The notes under the pieces are model-generated. The model saw only the letters and a list, made by a program, of their open reading frames with translations. It searched no databases and had not been told where the DNA came from. From Sulfitobacter sp. F26169L (GTDB taxonomy: Bacteria; Pseudomonadota; Alphaproteobacteria; Rhodobacterales; Rhodobacteraceae), in the NCBI RefSeq assembly GCF_026410285.1, contig NZ_JAPMLP010000001.1, forward strand, positions 744,001 to 808,000: 64,000 bases of DNA, read 5' to 3'. This document shows positions 51,638-59,897 of the stretch, piece by piece. The translations under genes and the position numbers were made by a program. How positions within the stretch are numbered: position 1 is the first letter of the stretch; each line of letters opens with the position of its first letter.

Positions 51638-51826
51638 ATGCCTGATACATATCTTGCCGATACGACCCTTGCCGAACGCTACGGCATCGCTCGCAACACT
51701 GTCTGGCGCTGGCATCGGGAACGTCCCGATTTTCCCCGCGCTGTCAAACTTTCCCCAAACTGCACCGGCTGGAAGCTGAGCGAAATTATCGCTTGGGAAG
51801 CCTCACAAGTTGAGGTGGCGGCATGA
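51638..51826 (+). CDS. AlpA-like winged-helix regulator
   Basis: A 62-residue protein. LAERYGIARNTVWRWHRERPDFPRAVKLSPNCTGWKLSEIIAWEAS is the AlpA/excisionase (MerR-like) DNA-binding fold, with recognition helix and wing (W..RP.FP...). In P4-type islands AlpA activates integrase and controls excision. It is preceded by a GAGGTG-type ribosome site and overlaps the next frame by four bases. Confidence 0.9.
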   Translation: MPDTYLADTTLAERYGIARNTVWRWHRERPDFPRAVKLSPNCTGWKLSEIIAWEASQVEVAA

Positions 51827-51975
51827 GCAATATGACAAATGAAAACGCCGGGGCAGCGGTAACTGCGCCCGACGTTCAGAGGACTTATGAAGCGGCTCAG
51901 CTTCCCGTAAACAATAGCGCAACGTTAGCGGCGCGTCACCCCATTTTGTCTACACATTGGGGGCTTTCCGCATGA
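51823..51975 (+). CDS. Possible small protein, function unknown
   Basis: A 50-residue frame that starts at an ATG overlapping the AlpA stop (ATGA) and ends overlapping the following start. It is rich in alanine and asparagine without motifs. The perfect overlaps on both sides suggest that it is translated in the operon. Confidence 0.5.
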   Translation: MSNMTNENAGAAVTAPDVQRTYEAAQLPVNNSATLAARHPILSTHWGLSA

Positions 51976-52367
51976 GCAACACTCTCAGCAAATATATGCC
52001 TGACGCTTACAAGCGCGTTGCCCGCACGGTGGGCTATTCGCTGCTGTTGACTGACGCTGACGCATGGCACGGCCTGACGGTGGTGCTGACGGCACGTCTG
52101 ACGCCGCAAGAGCGCGGCGCTATGGCATGGGCGGTTCTGCGGTCCCTGACGCCTGAGCAAGTTGTTGCCGTGGCTGAAACGGTCCTGCCCGAAGGCTCAA
52201 TCGCACCGATTGCCCCCCTGCTCAATCACATGGATGAGGCGGCTTTCTGGGCTGACATGGCCGAACCTGAGGCGCTTGAGGCATATTGCCTTGCCAGCTT
52301 CAACGCAATGCCAGCCCAACGCAAGGCGGCTTTCCTTGAGTTTGTGCAAGGGAGGGCAGCGGCGTGA
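51972..52367 (+). CDS. Small satellite protein, function unknown
   Basis: A 131-residue helical, acidic protein (MSNTLSKYMPDAYKRVARTVG...) with no recognised domain. Both ends overlap neighbouring genes by four bases, so it belongs to the replication operon between the AlpA-like and Rep-like genes. A partner of the ATPase or a control protein is possible. Confidence 0.75.
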   Translation: MSNTLSKYMPDAYKRVARTVGYSLLLTDADAWHGLTVVLTARLTPQERGAMAWAVLRSLTPEQVVAVAETVLPEGSIAPIAPLLNHMDEAAFWADMAEPEALEAYCLASFNAMPAQRKAAFLEFVQGRAAA

Positions 52368-53536
52368 CGTATATCCGACCAGCACACATGGGCGTGCGTG
52401 ATCCGCAAACATTCGAATTTCCGCCCCGTGATTTTGCAGACATGGCAGACCAGCTTGGCGCGCACCGTGATGAGTTTCCGCAAGAGCGAGTGCATGGGCA
52501 GCGGGCGGGTGACATCAAACGCCGCCTTGTGAGCCTTTCGGTAATCGACGCGGTATTAACCAGTAACTACATGGTCAAAGGTTGGCTGGATCGTAATTGC
52601 CTATCCATGCTCTACGGCCCGTCCAACGCGGGCAAGACGTTCGTGGCGCTGGATATTGCCATGCACATCGCGGCGGGCAAACCGTGGCGCGGTCTGCGCG
52701 TGAATGGCGGGCCTGTTCTCTACATCGCGGCTGAAGGTGGCGCGGGTATCCGCAACCGCCTTGCAGCAATCAAGCATGAACGCCCTGAAATGGCGTCTGC
52801 ACCCTTCACCCTGTTGCCTGTCGGGCTGGACCTGCACGGGCAAGGGGATGCTCTGGCGGTCTGTCAGATCATGCCCGACGAGGCCCCGGCGCTGGTGGTG
52901 GTGGATACACTGGCCCGCTCTATGGGGGCGGGTGATGAGAACACGGCCAAGGATGCGGCATTGTTCGTTCGCAACTGCGACTTGATCCGTGAGGCCACGG
53001 GTGCGCACGTCATGGTGATCCATCACACGGGTAAGGATGAGGACCGTGGGGCGCGTGGTTCGTCTGCACTGCGGGCGGCGGTGGATAACGAAATCCAAGT
53101 TACATCGGAATGGGAAATCCTATCGCGCAAGCAACGCGATCAAGAACCGCCTGAGCCGCTGCACTTCAAATTGCGTTCGGTCACGCTTGGCATGGATGAG
53201 GATGGTGAGCCTGTCACAAGCGCCGTGGTGGACGCCACTGAGGCACCAGCACCCACACGCAAGCCACTGAGGGGCAAGAACGAGGTGGCTATGCAGGCGC
53301 TTCATGACGCGCTGCGCGATCACGGCACGACCAAGAGCGGCAACACATGGCCTGCTAACCGCAAGGTGGTCGAGGTGGATCACTGGCGCGAAGCGTGTGG
53401 CGTCCACGGGCTGACAACTGGAGTGAGCGATAGCGCCGCACGAACGGCATTCATGCGGGCAAAGACAAAGCTAATGGACATGGATGAGGTCCGTGAGTTT
53501 GGCGGCCATGTTTGGAGGGTTCAGGATGATGAATAG
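52364..53536 (+). CDS. RepA/AAA-type replication ATPase of the element
   Basis: A 390-residue P-loop protein starting at GTG 52,364. Walker A is GPSNAGKT (residues 85-92) and ALVVVDTLA carries Walker B. MVIHHTGKDEDRGARGSSALRAAVD is the sensor region of RepA/DnaB-like hexameric helicases (AAA_25 type). A winged-helix-like C-terminus follows. An array of CGTCAC repeats starts right after it, as in satellite replicons where the Rep protein opens the origin. It probably drives replication of the excised element. Confidence 0.85.
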   Translation: MTYIRPAHMGVRDPQTFEFPPRDFADMADQLGAHRDEFPQERVHGQRAGDIKRRLVSLSVIDAVLTSNYMVKGWLDRNCLSMLYGPSNAGKTFVALDIAMHIAAGKPWRGLRVNGGPVLYIAAEGGAGIRNRLAAIKHERPEMASAPFTLLPVGLDLHGQGDALAVCQIMPDEAPALVVVDTLARSMGAGDENTAKDAALFVRNCDLIREATGAHVMVIHHTGKDEDRGARGSSALRAAVDNEIQVTSEWEILSRKQRDQEPPEPLHFKLRSVTLGMDEDGEPVTSAVVDATEAPAPTRKPLRGKNEVAMQALHDALRDHGTTKSGNTWPANRKVVEVDHWREACGVHGLTTGVSDSAARTAFMRAKTKLMDMDEVREFGGHVWRVQDDE

Positions 53537-53543
53537 CCCAAGC

Positions 53544-53648
53544 CGTCACATCCGTCACAATCCGTCACTGTGCGTCACTTGTGCGGGTCAGACTTACCGT
53601 CACAAACGTCACACACCTTTAGAAGGTGTGACGACTGTGACGCTGACG
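53544..53648 (+). other. Iteron and dyad array: candidate replication origin
   Basis: CGTCAC occurs at 53,544, 53,553, 53,563 and 53,573 (9-10 bases apart), again at 53,598 and 53,607, then inverted as GTGACG at 53,628 and 53,637 with a CTGACG at 53,643. A perfect 8-base dyad (CACACCTT-TAG-AAGGTGTG) lies at 53,612-53,630. Helical spacing and position directly after the Rep-like gene suggest an origin. An 87-codon frame runs across the array but looks non-coding. Confidence 0.75.
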
Positions 53649-53739
53649 CAAATGGTCCCAATGCCCCCTTTTAACAGTGGGCATGGGACCGACGATGGGA
53701 CTCTTTCTTTCTCTCTCCCAAAAATTCGGGGGAAAGATC

Positions 53740-55272
53740 ATGGATAGGGCATCAAAAGAGGCATCGGCGGCTCTGCGTTTCCTTCCCAAGCTGGTTGTTC
53801 CTGAGGGTCGGCTTGCTGGTAAACGGGTGAAGATGGCAACATATCAAAAGCAATTTGTTCGCGGTGCCTTTGCCAAGGGTATCGAGGCCGGGGTTTTGTC
53901 GATTGGTCGCGGCAATGCAAAGACAAGTTTGAGCGCGGGCTTGGCCTTGGGGCATCTGATGGGCGAGATTGCCCCTCAACCAAAGCGTGAAATCATCTTT
54001 GCAGCACGGAACCGCGACCAAGCCAAAACGGCATTTGGGTTCCTGCTGGGCTTTATCGAGGGCTTGCCTGAGGACGAACAAGAACAATTCACGATCCGGC
54101 GCGGGTCCAAGCTGGAAGTGGAAACCTTAGAGAATGGCGGCGGACTGGCCCGTGTTATCGCGGCAGACGGCAAATCAATTCTGGGCGGTGCGCCAACGCT
54201 GGCAATCTTGGACGAACGGGCCGCATGGGAACGCGAAAAAGGCGACGCGTTGGAAAATGCTATCTTGTCCGGTCTGGGCAAGCGCGATGGTCGCGCCCTG
54301 ATTATCTCAACATCTGCCCCCGATGATGCGAACACCTTTTCACGGTGGATGGATGAACCGCCCCCCGGCACATACGTTCAAGAACATCGGCCCAACGCGG
54401 GCTTACCCCCTGACGATCTGGAAAGTCTGCTTGTGGCAAACCCCGGCGCGGCTGAGGGGATTGGCCCCTCTGCTGAATGGCTTGTAGCACAAGCCCGCCG
54501 CGCAATTGCGCGGGGCGGTTCCGCCCTTTCGAGTTTTCGCAACCTTAACCGCAACGAACGGGTGGCGTCCGACAATCGGTCTGTGCTGCTGACGGTGGAT
54601 GAATGGCTATCTTGCGAGGTGTCGCCTGACGATCTGCCCAAGCGTGACGGGCCTGTTGTTCTGGGAATCGACCTTGGCGGGTCACGGTCCATGTCTGCGG
54701 CGGCGCTCTATTGGCCGGAAACTGGGCGGCTGGAATGTGTCGGGGCTTTCCCGTGCAATCCCGGCTTGGCGGATCGTGGACAAGCTGACGGCGTGTCCGG
54801 GCGTTATATTGAAATGGCTGATCGTGGTGAACTGGTGACGATGGGTGACGCAACGGTGCCTGTTGCCCGCTTCATGGCTGACGTTGTGGAAAAAATGGAC
54901 GGGCAAACACCTGCTGCGATCTGCGGCGATAGGTTCCGACATGCTGAATTTGTCGAGGCGTTGCGCGATGCTGGCCTTGAGCGGGTTCCGTTCATTTGGC
55001 GCGGCTTTGGCTGGAAAGATGGCTCTGAGGACTGCGAACGGCTACGCCGCGCTGTTTTCGAGGGCGATGTAAAAGCCATGCCGTCGCTGCTGTTGCGCTC
55101 TGCATTTTCCGACGCAATCACGCTGGTTGATCCGGCTGGCAATCACAAGCTGGCCGCTGGCCGTTCTACGGGCCGAATTGACCCTGTTGCGGCAACGGTG
55201 CTGGCCGTGGCTCAGGGCGTCCGTATGCGCCGCGCACCCTCACAAACAAAAGGGAGACTGGCATGGGGCTGA
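53740..55272 (+). CDS. Phage terminase large subunit
   Basis: The DNA-packaging motor and nuclease, 510 residues from ATG 53,740 (GGGGGAAAG ribosome site). The N-terminal ATPase has GRGNAKTS (Walker A-like) and PTLAILDE (Walker B). The C-terminal nuclease shows GIDLGGSRSM, AAICGDRF and GRIDPVAA, each with a conserved acidic residue. No small terminase subunit is recognised nearby; the HNH gene or a host/helper protein might fill that role. It is the first gene of the head module. Confidence 0.92.
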   Translation: MDRASKEASAALRFLPKLVVPEGRLAGKRVKMATYQKQFVRGAFAKGIEAGVLSIGRGNAKTSLSAGLALGHLMGEIAPQPKREIIFAARNRDQAKTAFGFLLGFIEGLPEDEQEQFTIRRGSKLEVETLENGGGLARVIAADGKSILGGAPTLAILDERAAWEREKGDALENAILSGLGKRDGRALIISTSAPDDANTFSRWMDEPPPGTYVQEHRPNAGLPPDDLESLLVANPGAAEGIGPSAEWLVAQARRAIARGGSALSSFRNLNRNERVASDNRSVLLTVDEWLSCEVSPDDLPKRDGPVVLGIDLGGSRSMSAAALYWPETGRLECVGAFPCNPGLADRGQADGVSGRYIEMADRGELVTMGDATVPVARFMADVVEKMDGQTPAAICGDRFRHAEFVEALRDAGLERVPFIWRGFGWKDGSEDCERLRRAVFEGDVKAMPSLLLRSAFSDAITLVDPAGNHKLAAGRSTGRIDPVAATVLAVAQGVRMRRAPSQTKGRLAWG

Positions 55273-55625
55273 CACAAACTGCATCGCGCCTGATCAAGAA
55301 ACATGGGCAAGCCGCAACGCTACTGCGGCCCCTGCCACCTATAGACGATGGGTTCGGAATGGTTCCAAACCCTGACCCGCCAACGCCATATCCCTGCACG
55401 GCACTTGTCGCCACCTTCACTGTGAATGAGGAATTTATTGCCGCTGGCCTAATGGACGTGGGCGATCAACGCGTTTTGGTTTCCATCGAGGGTCTGACGA
55501 TCACGCCGGAAACAACCGACAAAATCAAGATCGGCACAATTGATCTGGGCATAGTTCGGGTGGTTCCACACGCCCCCGGCGGGACGCTGTTTTTCTATGA
55601 AATTCAGGGCCGTGATTATGTCTAA
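55263..55625 (+). CDS. Probable head-completion (neck) protein
   Basis: A 120-residue protein, beta-rich, with DDGFGMVPNPDPPTPYPCTALVA and VSIEGLTITPETTDKIKIG segments resembling head-tail joining or closure proteins of siphoviruses. The call is by fold impression and position only. It starts 10 bases before the terminase stop and its own stop overlaps the HNH start by eight bases. Confidence 0.55.
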   Translation: MGLTQTASRLIKKHGQAATLLRPLPPIDDGFGMVPNPDPPTPYPCTALVATFTVNEEFIAAGLMDVGDQRVLVSIEGLTITPETTDKIKIGTIDLGIVRVVPHAPGGTLFFYEIQGRDYV

Positions 55626-55965
55626 GCGCAAGGAACATATCCGCCATTCTAAGGCCGTCACACGCGGCCCCCGGTGGCGGGCTTTGCGGATGCAGGCGCT
55701 TGAGCGTGACGGCTGGGCTTGCGTCCAGTGCGGCACTCACAAGCGGCTTGAGTGTGACCACATTCAACCCGTCCGAACGCACCCTGAACTGGCCTACACG
55801 CTGACCAATTTACAAATTCTCTGCGGTGCCTGCCACACGCGGAAAACCCGAATTGAGGTGGGGCACAAGCCCCTGACCCCAAAGCGCCAACAATGGCGTG
55901 ACCTGCTGCGCGACATGCAGCGAAACCCTGTCGAGCATGAAAGGAAATTAAATGCTGACATCTAA
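55618..55965 (+). CDS. HNH endonuclease
   Basis: A 115-residue HNH nuclease starting at ATG 55,618. Two CxxC pairs (CVQC, CGAC) bind zinc, with ECDHIQPV supplying the catalytic histidine and NLQILC the asparagine. In HK97-type packaging modules HNH proteins work with the terminase, cutting DNA. The stop overlaps the capsid gene start by 14 bases. Confidence 0.92.
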   Translation: MSKRKEHIRHSKAVTRGPRWRALRMQALERDGWACVQCGTHKRLECDHIQPVRTHPELAYTLTNLQILCGACHTRKTRIEVGHKPLTPKRQQWRDLLRDMQRNPVEHERKLNADI

Positions 55966-57223
55966 AAAACTGGAACTGCGACGTTCCGAAATCCGCCAGA
56001 ACCTTGCCGAACTGGCAAACATCGAAACCCCATCTGAGGACGAAACCCGCAAGATGGGCGAACTTGATACGGAATACCGTGCCAAGGAAGCACAATACCG
56101 CGCTGCGCTTATCTCTGAGGATGAGCAACGCGACGCGGCAAAGAACGAACTTGAAACCCGTTCCGGTTCCGAATGGGCCGAAATGATGGGCAATTTTGAA
56201 TTGCGCCAAGTCGCGCTTGCCTTGGATGAAGGCGCGGCGCTTTCGGGGCAAACTGCTGAGATCGTGCAAGAATTGCGCTCACAAGGCGGCTATCGCGGAA
56301 TCCCAATTCCCTATCAGGCTCTTGAGCAACGGGCGGGTGAAACTATCGCGGGTGACAATGCTGACCCAATGCAAACTCGCCCTATCATTGAACGCTTGTT
56401 CCCCGGATCGGCTGCGGCCCGCATGGGTGCGCAATCAATCAGCATCCCGCACGGTTCTGTTGAGTGGCCAGTGACAACTGACGGCGCAACAGTTGGCTGG
56501 CAATCGACCGAAACGGGCAATGTTGGTGGCACGTCTGCTTACAAGACGGCTGACAAGGCGCTGTCACCTGATAACACTCTGGGCGTACAAATGAAGATCA
56601 CCCGCAAGGCGCTCAAGCAATCCGGCGCGGCTCTGGAAGCTGCTGTTCGCCGCGACATGAACAGCGCAATCGGTGCGGAAATGGATCGTGTTGTGTTCCT
56701 TGGATCGGGCGCGTCTGGCCAGCCTTTGGGTGTTATGACCACACCCGCAACCTACGGCATCACGTCAACGGCTGTCACGGCGACGGCGGACTGGGCGGCG
56801 TTCCGGGCGGCTGTGGTTCGTTTCATGGCTGGCAACGCGGCGGGTTCGCCCGATGCTGTGAAGCTGCTTATTCGTCCCGAGGTTTGGGCATGGATGGATA
56901 GCGCCTTAATTAGCGGCACGGCTGTTTCCGAGTGGGACCGGATGCTGGCAAACATCCCGGCGGGTAACATTGTGATGACCACAAACGGCCTAGCGGCCCC
57001 AACTGGCGCGATGAAACCGACTAACGCCTTGATGACTACAAACGCGGGCGGCGTGTCGCCTATCTTTGTCGGTATGTGGGGCGCGGTGGATCTTATCCGT
57101 GATCCATTCAGTGACGCACAATCCGGCGGGCTGCGCGTCACTGCGCTGGCGACTATGGACGTGACTGTTGCGCGTGGCTCTCAGCTTGAAATGCTGACGG
57201 CTGTTCAAACGGCTTCAAGCTAA
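55952..57223 (+). CDS. HK97-type major capsid protein with delta domain
   Basis: A 423-residue capsid subunit. The first about 100 residues are a charged coiled coil (KLELRRSEIRQNLAELANIETPSEDE...) typical of the scaffolding delta domain removed by the protease. GTSAYKTADKALSPDNTLGVQMKITRKALKQS and FLGSGASGQPLGVM are the HK97-fold core. Having its own capsid gene is the key feature of a capsid-forming satellite. The protease gene starts at the last base of its stop. Confidence 0.93.
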   Translation: MLTSKKLELRRSEIRQNLAELANIETPSEDETRKMGELDTEYRAKEAQYRAALISEDEQRDAAKNELETRSGSEWAEMMGNFELRQVALALDEGAALSGQTAEIVQELRSQGGYRGIPIPYQALEQRAGETIAGDNADPMQTRPIIERLFPGSAAARMGAQSISIPHGSVEWPVTTDGATVGWQSTETGNVGGTSAYKTADKALSPDNTLGVQMKITRKALKQSGAALEAAVRRDMNSAIGAEMDRVVFLGSGASGQPLGVMTTPATYGITSTAVTATADWAAFRAAVVRFMAGNAAGSPDAVKLLIRPEVWAWMDSALISGTAVSEWDRMLANIPAGNIVMTTNGLAAPTGAMKPTNALMTTNAGGVSPIFVGMWGAVDLIRDPFSDAQSGGLRVTALATMDVTVARGSQLEMLTAVQTASS

Positions 57224-57804
57224 TGCTCTGGGGCGGTTCCAAAGGCGGGCTTGAAGTCCGCACCTCTGCGGACGGTTCTACCGTCCTCAGGGGCCGCTTT
57301 CCCTACGCAATCCCGACTGTCCTTAGCGATGGTCGGGAAAAGCGGCGGGAAGTATTTGAAGCGCGGGCGTTTGGCGCGTCTGTTGCCGATGGTGGTGACG
57401 TTCACTTGCTGGTGCATCACGACATGAACAAGCCGCTGGCATCCCGTGGGGCCGGTTCCCTGACCCTTGAGGATACTGACGACGCGCTGACATTTGAGGC
57501 TATTCTTGCGCCTGAAATGCGGTCTGTCGGCTATGTCCAAGACTTTCTTGGCACTTTGGCGGCGGGGCTGGTCGGTGGGATTAGTCCAGGCTTTCGGGTT
57601 TCCCAAGGCGGCGACTATGTGAAGCGATCTGGCACGGGGATCATGCGCGTGGTGCGATCTGCTGACCTGATCGAGATTAGCGCAGTTACAAAACCCGCGT
57701 ATCCGGCGGCGCAGATCGAGGCCCGGAATTGGGGGCCGCTGGTATCGGTGCCAATGGTGAAGCCTGCAAGCGCGTGGGCGCATTGGGAAAGGTGGAGGGC
57801 ATAA
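57223..57804 (+). CDS. HK97-family prohead protease
   Basis: A 193-residue serine protease that matures the capsid. VHLLVHHDMNKPLASRGAGSLTLEDTDDALTFEAIL and GLVGGISPGFRVSQGG contain the catalytic histidine and serine regions of the family. It overlaps the capsid stop by one base. In most phages the protease gene lies before the capsid gene; here it follows. Confidence 0.9.
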   Translation: MLWGGSKGGLEVRTSADGSTVLRGRFPYAIPTVLSDGREKRREVFEARAFGASVADGGDVHLLVHHDMNKPLASRGAGSLTLEDTDDALTFEAILAPEMRSVGYVQDFLGTLAAGLVGGISPGFRVSQGGDYVKRSGTGIMRVVRSADLIEISAVTKPAYPAAQIEARNWGPLVSVPMVKPASAWAHWERWRA

Positions 57805-57805
57805 T

Positions 57806-58345
57806 ATGACTGACCTGTTAGACGAAATTGAGGCGACCCCGGCAACCTATCCGGCAAGCCCCATTGGAATGTCTGACCCGGCGTCTTGGATTGACGCGGC
57901 AATCATTTGGGAACGGATCGAGGCTTACACCCGAACCCGATACACGCCGCGCGAGGTGGTTTGGAAAATTCAGGGGCAGGCGGGTTCTGAGTGGAAACCG
58001 CCCCTGTCGCCTTTGGTATCCCGTGACGCCCATTTCTGGGGCGATCAATGGGAAGGGCTGGCCCTTTTGGACGGCCCTGTAGGCATCTGTTTTCCTTTCG
58101 ATGGTGTCTACCGGATCACGGCGCAAGTGGGTTACGGCACCCCGCCTAAGGCCGTCACTGAGGCGTTCCGGCGGCTTGCTGAATACATGGCTGACGATAC
58201 CGACCGGGCGGGCGTGTCCAGCTACAGCGTGAACATGGGCGGGGCCATTCAGGAAAGTTATCAGCGCAATGCGGCCCACGCGGCCCGTGCGCTTCAAAAT
58301 AGCGGGGCGGCTGACATGCTGCGCCCATATCGGAGGCAGAAATAA
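57806..58345 (+). CDS. Head-tail connector protein (gp6-like)
   Basis: A 179-residue protein with PASWIDAAIIWERIEAYTRTRYTPREVVWKI at the N-terminus and VTEAFRRLAEYMADDTD in the middle, resembling the HK97 gp6 connector family that caps the portal. Position among head genes supports the call. It lies one base after the protease gene and its stop overlaps the portal start. Confidence 0.72.
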   Translation: MTDLLDEIEATPATYPASPIGMSDPASWIDAAIIWERIEAYTRTRYTPREVVWKIQGQAGSEWKPPLSPLVSRDAHFWGDQWEGLALLDGPVGICFPFDGVYRITAQVGYGTPPKAVTEAFRRLAEYMADDTDRAGVSSYSVNMGGAIQESYQRNAAHAARALQNSGAADMLRPYRRQK

Positions 58346-59391
58346 TGTGGCCATTCAAAAGCAAAACTGAAACGCGGGCAACATCCGGCACCGGATACAC
58401 CGCGCAAATGATCCAAGCCCGCACGGCCTACATCACAGGCACAAGCGGGCGGGCTGAATTGACGGCCACGGTGCAAGCGGCGGTCACGCTCTGGGAAAAC
58501 GGCCTTTCTGTCGCTGACGTGGAAGGCACGGACCTACTGAACCGGCGGGCGCTGGCAATTGCGGGCCGGATGCTGGCGCTTCGTGGTGAGGCGCTTTTCT
58601 ATATCACGGATGAGGCTCTTATTCCGGTGTCTGATTGGGATTTGTCCACACGGCTTTCCCGTCCAACGGCTTACCGCCTGACCTTGCCGGATATTGGCGG
58701 CGGCAAGACTGTTACGGCCCTTGCGGGTGAGGTGCTGCACTTTCGTATCGGGGCCGATGCAATCCAGCCTTGGTTTGGCACCGCGCCCTTGAAGCGGTCC
58801 AGCCTGTCGGCTGATCTATTGGAAATCATCGAGCGGGCGCTTGTCGAGGTTTACGGTGACGCGCCTTTGGGTTCGTCTATCGTGCCAATGCCTGAGACGC
58901 CGGAAACCGACCTTGCAGACATAGCGCGGGGGTTCCGTGGATCACGGGGCAAGGTGCTGGTGCGTGAATCGGTGCAAGTGCAGGCGGCGGGTGGACCCGC
59001 CCCGGCGCAAGATTGGCGGGCAAACGATTTGACGCCTGATCTTTCCAAGGCTCTGCTGGACAAGACGCTGGACCAAGCCCGCGACCAGATCAACGCGGCT
59101 TTCGGCATCTTGCCCGGTCTAAACAACAAAGCAACCACGGGGCCGATGGTGAGGGAAGCGCAGCGGCATCTTGCAAGCTGGACTTTACAGCCAATGGCTG
59201 AGGGCATGGCAGAGGAGGCCACGGATAAGCTGGGCAACGCAGTCACACTGGACGTTATGCGGCCCCTACAGGCGTTTGACGCGGGCGGACGCGCAAGGAC
59301 CGTCACCGCGCTTGTGAAGGCACTGGCAGAGGCCAAAACAGCGGGCGTCGATCCTGCGATGGCACTAAACTTAGTTGATTGGAAGGAATAG
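58345..59391 (+). CDS. Phage portal protein (HK97-like)
   Basis: A 348-residue portal subunit through which DNA enters the head. LRGEALFYITDEALIPVSDWDL and GEVLHFRIGADAIQPWFGTAPLKRSSL are the crown and stem parts of the family, and INAAFGILPGLNNKATTGPMVREAQRHLASWTLQPMAEGMAEE is the common C-terminal helix region. It is shorter than many HK97 portals. Its position last, after the connector, is unusual; most phages place it right after the terminase. Confidence 0.85.
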   Translation: MWPFKSKTETRATSGTGYTAQMIQARTAYITGTSGRAELTATVQAAVTLWENGLSVADVEGTDLLNRRALAIAGRMLALRGEALFYITDEALIPVSDWDLSTRLSRPTAYRLTLPDIGGGKTVTALAGEVLHFRIGADAIQPWFGTAPLKRSSLSADLLEIIERALVEVYGDAPLGSSIVPMPETPETDLADIARGFRGSRGKVLVRESVQVQAAGGPAPAQDWRANDLTPDLSKALLDKTLDQARDQINAAFGILPGLNNKATTGPMVREAQRHLASWTLQPMAEGMAEEATDKLGNAVTLDVMRPLQAFDAGGRARTVTALVKALAEAKTAGVDPAMALNLVDWKE

Positions 59392-59411
59392 CTATTGGTT
59401 AGTTGATCTAG

Positions 59412-59723
59412 TCATTCGCCGCGCCTCGCCTTGGAAATAGTTGTCATGTTCGAAGCCTTGCGTTGAGCTCTCTTCTTCCAGCCGGGATATGCTAGGAAAG
59501 GGGCCAATAGTATGCCAAAACCAAGCGTTACAACGCAAATTGCGAGTAGTAGGAATCCGCGCCCAATAAAACCGTGGACCCAAAAATACATTGGGCCGAA
59601 CATCATCGACCATAGCCATGTAAGTCCGGTGCTTTCATTAAATGTGTCTGTCAAAAGTTCGACTTCGGCTTTATCGGCCTGCGCCTCTGTGACCAGATTT
59701 CTTCTACGCTGCTCAATTTCCAA
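59412..59723 (-). CDS. Small membrane protein at right end of element
   Basis: A 103-residue protein on the strand opposite to the rest of the element. A charged N-terminus is followed by one or two hydrophobic stretches (WLWSMMFGPMYFWVH and FIGRGFLLLAICVVTLGFGILLAPFL) and a basic tail. No known family is certain. In satellites such end genes often encode superinfection exclusion or anti-phage traits; this is inference. Base composition appears lower in GC than the head genes. Confidence 0.65.
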   Translation of the reverse strand: MEIEQRRRNLVTEAQADKAEVELLTDTFNESTGLTWLWSMMFGPMYFWVHGFIGRGFLLLAICVVTLGFGILLAPFLAYPGWKKRAQRKASNMTTISKARRGE

Positions 59724-59822
59724 GTTTCTCAGTCCTGTTTAAAATGATATTTCAAGACCGGACCATAAGCGGAAATTCGCTAACAGCAATTGAAATTCCT
59801 AAAACAAAAGAAAACTTTAGGG

Positions 59823-59842
59823 ATGGCAGGTAGGTTGGGCGG
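59823..59842 (+). repeat. Right arm repeat of element
   Basis: ATGGCAGGTAGGTTGGGCGG differs in two bases from the left arm repeat at 49,567 and lies 55 bases inside attR. It is a candidate arm-type binding site for the integrase or AlpA-like protein. Confidence 0.6.
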
Positions 59843-59897
59843 CACTATTTAGGTGATTGTAAAAAATCGTTACAAAACAATATGTTGTAAGACTTAA

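Noticed and set aside
53526..53747. A frame of 73 codons from an ATG at 53,526 (longer with an upstream start) between the Rep-like and terminase genes.
   Set aside because: It runs through the CGTCAC array, which dictates its amino acids, and overlaps the terminase start. Non-coding origin sequence explains it better.
53740..59391. Head genes as a Rhodobacterales gene transfer agent.
   Set aside because: The set lacks GTA tail and cell wall genes, has a different order, and sits between att repeats with an integrase and a Rep-like gene.
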